Assembly (NCBI GenBank): GCA_947306185.1 | Contig: CAMZFU010000028.1 | Location: 1 to 13,700, forward strand | Reading direction: 5' to 3' | DNA: 13,700 nt | DNA from: an uncultured Pseudomonadota bacterium | Lineage (GTDB): Bacteria; Pseudomonadota; Alphaproteobacteria; Rs-D84 | In this document: positions 13,292 to 13,700 of the stretch, one piece after another | Layout of the letters: each line of letters starts with the position of its first letter | Numbering within the stretch: the stretch's first letter is position 1 | Program-made: the position numbers and the translations under genes | The notes under the pieces: model-generated | The model's input: only the letters and a program-made list of their open reading frames with translations | Database searches by the model: none | Told to the model about the DNA's origin: nothing

Positions 13292-13320
13292 AAAATCGGC
13301 CACTGTGCCGATTTTATTTT
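13292..13320. terminator. Second intrinsic terminator, probably serving the minus-strand repeat protein gene
   Basis: The stem AAAATCGGC (13292-13300) / GCCGATTTT (13307-13315) closes the loop CACTGT. T-rich tracts lie on both sides, so it can act on either strand; the gene ending at 13386 on the minus strand lacks any other terminator. The rest of the 13321-13385 gap shows only a weak TCCGTT/AACGGA inverted repeat (13339-13344 and 13359-13364). Confidence 0.75.
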
Positions 13321-13385
13321 TAAGTTTTATGGGGGCAATCCGTTGCAATAAATAAAAAAACGGAATTATAATTTGTATTTGAAAA

Positions 13386-13700
13386 TTATTTACATGCTAT
13401 GGACATGCGTTCTTGGATAGACACTTGTTGTGCGTGTTTGATCTGTTGTATGTTGTTTTGTGCCACAATAGCTTGTAATCTGGCATATTCCTTGGGCATG
13501 GTATACTGTAGTTTTGGAATATACGCATATTTTAAAACTTTATTAGCATGCAAAATATTATCAAAGAAACCTTCATAGTCACCTTCGCCAATCTGTTGTA
13601 ACATTGGCATATACAGGTGTTCCAGCGAATCATTGTACCATAATGCCTGAGAACCTATTTTTTCAACCATTTGGGCATTTAATTTTTTTATATTGCAGCA
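13386..13700 (-). CDS. C-terminal part of a BspA-like leucine-rich-repeat protein (N-terminus beyond right edge)
   Basis: The frame is open to the window edge, giving 104 residues plus stop. An ATG at 13670 exists, but the reading continues upstream through a repeat-like segment (IKKLNAQMVEKIGSQALW), so it is probably not the start. The pattern of IGSQALWYNDSLEHLYMPML followed by IGEG....FFDNI..NKVLKYAYIPKL fits the LRR_5 (BspA-like) repeat of about 23 residues, where Leu/Ile/Pro positions build a curved solenoid. Such proteins are often surface-exposed and bind proteins. The last 40 residues leave the repeat pattern and become Gln-rich helix. Size and export signal cannot be judged from this fragment. 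Confidence 0.75.
   Translation of the reverse strand, partial: CCNIKKLNAQMVEKIGSQALWYNDSLEHLYMPMLQQIGEGDYEGFFDNILHANKVLKYAYIPKLQYTMPKEYARLQAIVAQNNIQQIKHAQQVSIQERMSIACK

Noticed and set aside
13339..13364. TCCGTT/AACGGA inverted repeat as a terminator
   Set aside because: The stem is 6 bp with a 14-nt loop, and no T run follows on either strand.

Overview
The window looks like part of the chromosome of an uncultured, moderately AT-rich alphaproteobacterium. The clearest marker is a GcrA-type cell-cycle regulator (9596-10216), a family known almost only from Alphaproteobacteria. A BspA-like leucine-rich-repeat protein and many small secreted Cys-rich orphans would fit a host-associated (gut-type) lineage, but that is inference. 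There is no transposase, integrase, CRISPR array or phage structural gene.

Layout. (1) 1-1041, minus: a secreted Cys-containing protein cut by the left edge. (2) 1189-1571, plus: four tRNA genes, Leu(CAG), Ala(CGC), Leu(TAA) and Val(CAC). (3) 1575-3329, minus: an MsbA-type ABC half-transporter, ending 3 bp after the last tRNA. (4) 3452-4621, plus: a secreted GH108-like muramidase. (5) 9520 down to 4624, minus: a run of five genes, namely a prepilin peptidase, three large exported proteins of unknown family (308, 379 and about 641 aa) and a small Cys-rich exported protein that has its own promoter. (6) 9596-12360, plus: gcrA and a 707-aa single-pass membrane protein, divergent from the prepilin-peptidase gene. 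(7) 12408-12782, minus: acpS. (8) 12974-13255, plus: a His-rich exported protein. (9) 13386-13700, minus: the C-terminal end of a leucine-rich-repeat protein cut by the right edge.

How the genes may fit together. The part least explained by known families is 3452-9520. The muramidase and the 308-aa operon protein, on opposite strands about 3.5 kb apart, share a module: an FP..-DD-SF-...-GYEP-KD core followed by a YC...P.D...C motif. This suggests that the muramidase, the prepilin peptidase and the exported orphans belong to one envelope or surface system, perhaps with local peptidoglycan opening. That function is inference; only the shared module, the export signals and the gene order are seen.

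Regulation. Convincing sigma70-like promoters (TTGnnn - 17/18 - TATAAT-like) precede most transcription units. Two AT-rich palindromes lie on -10 elements: one in the gcrA/prepilin-peptidase divergent promoter, one at the His-rich gene. Two genes for exported proteins have their -10 box only 10 nt from the start codon, which predicts almost leaderless mRNAs. Three intrinsic terminators are clear at the right-hand end.
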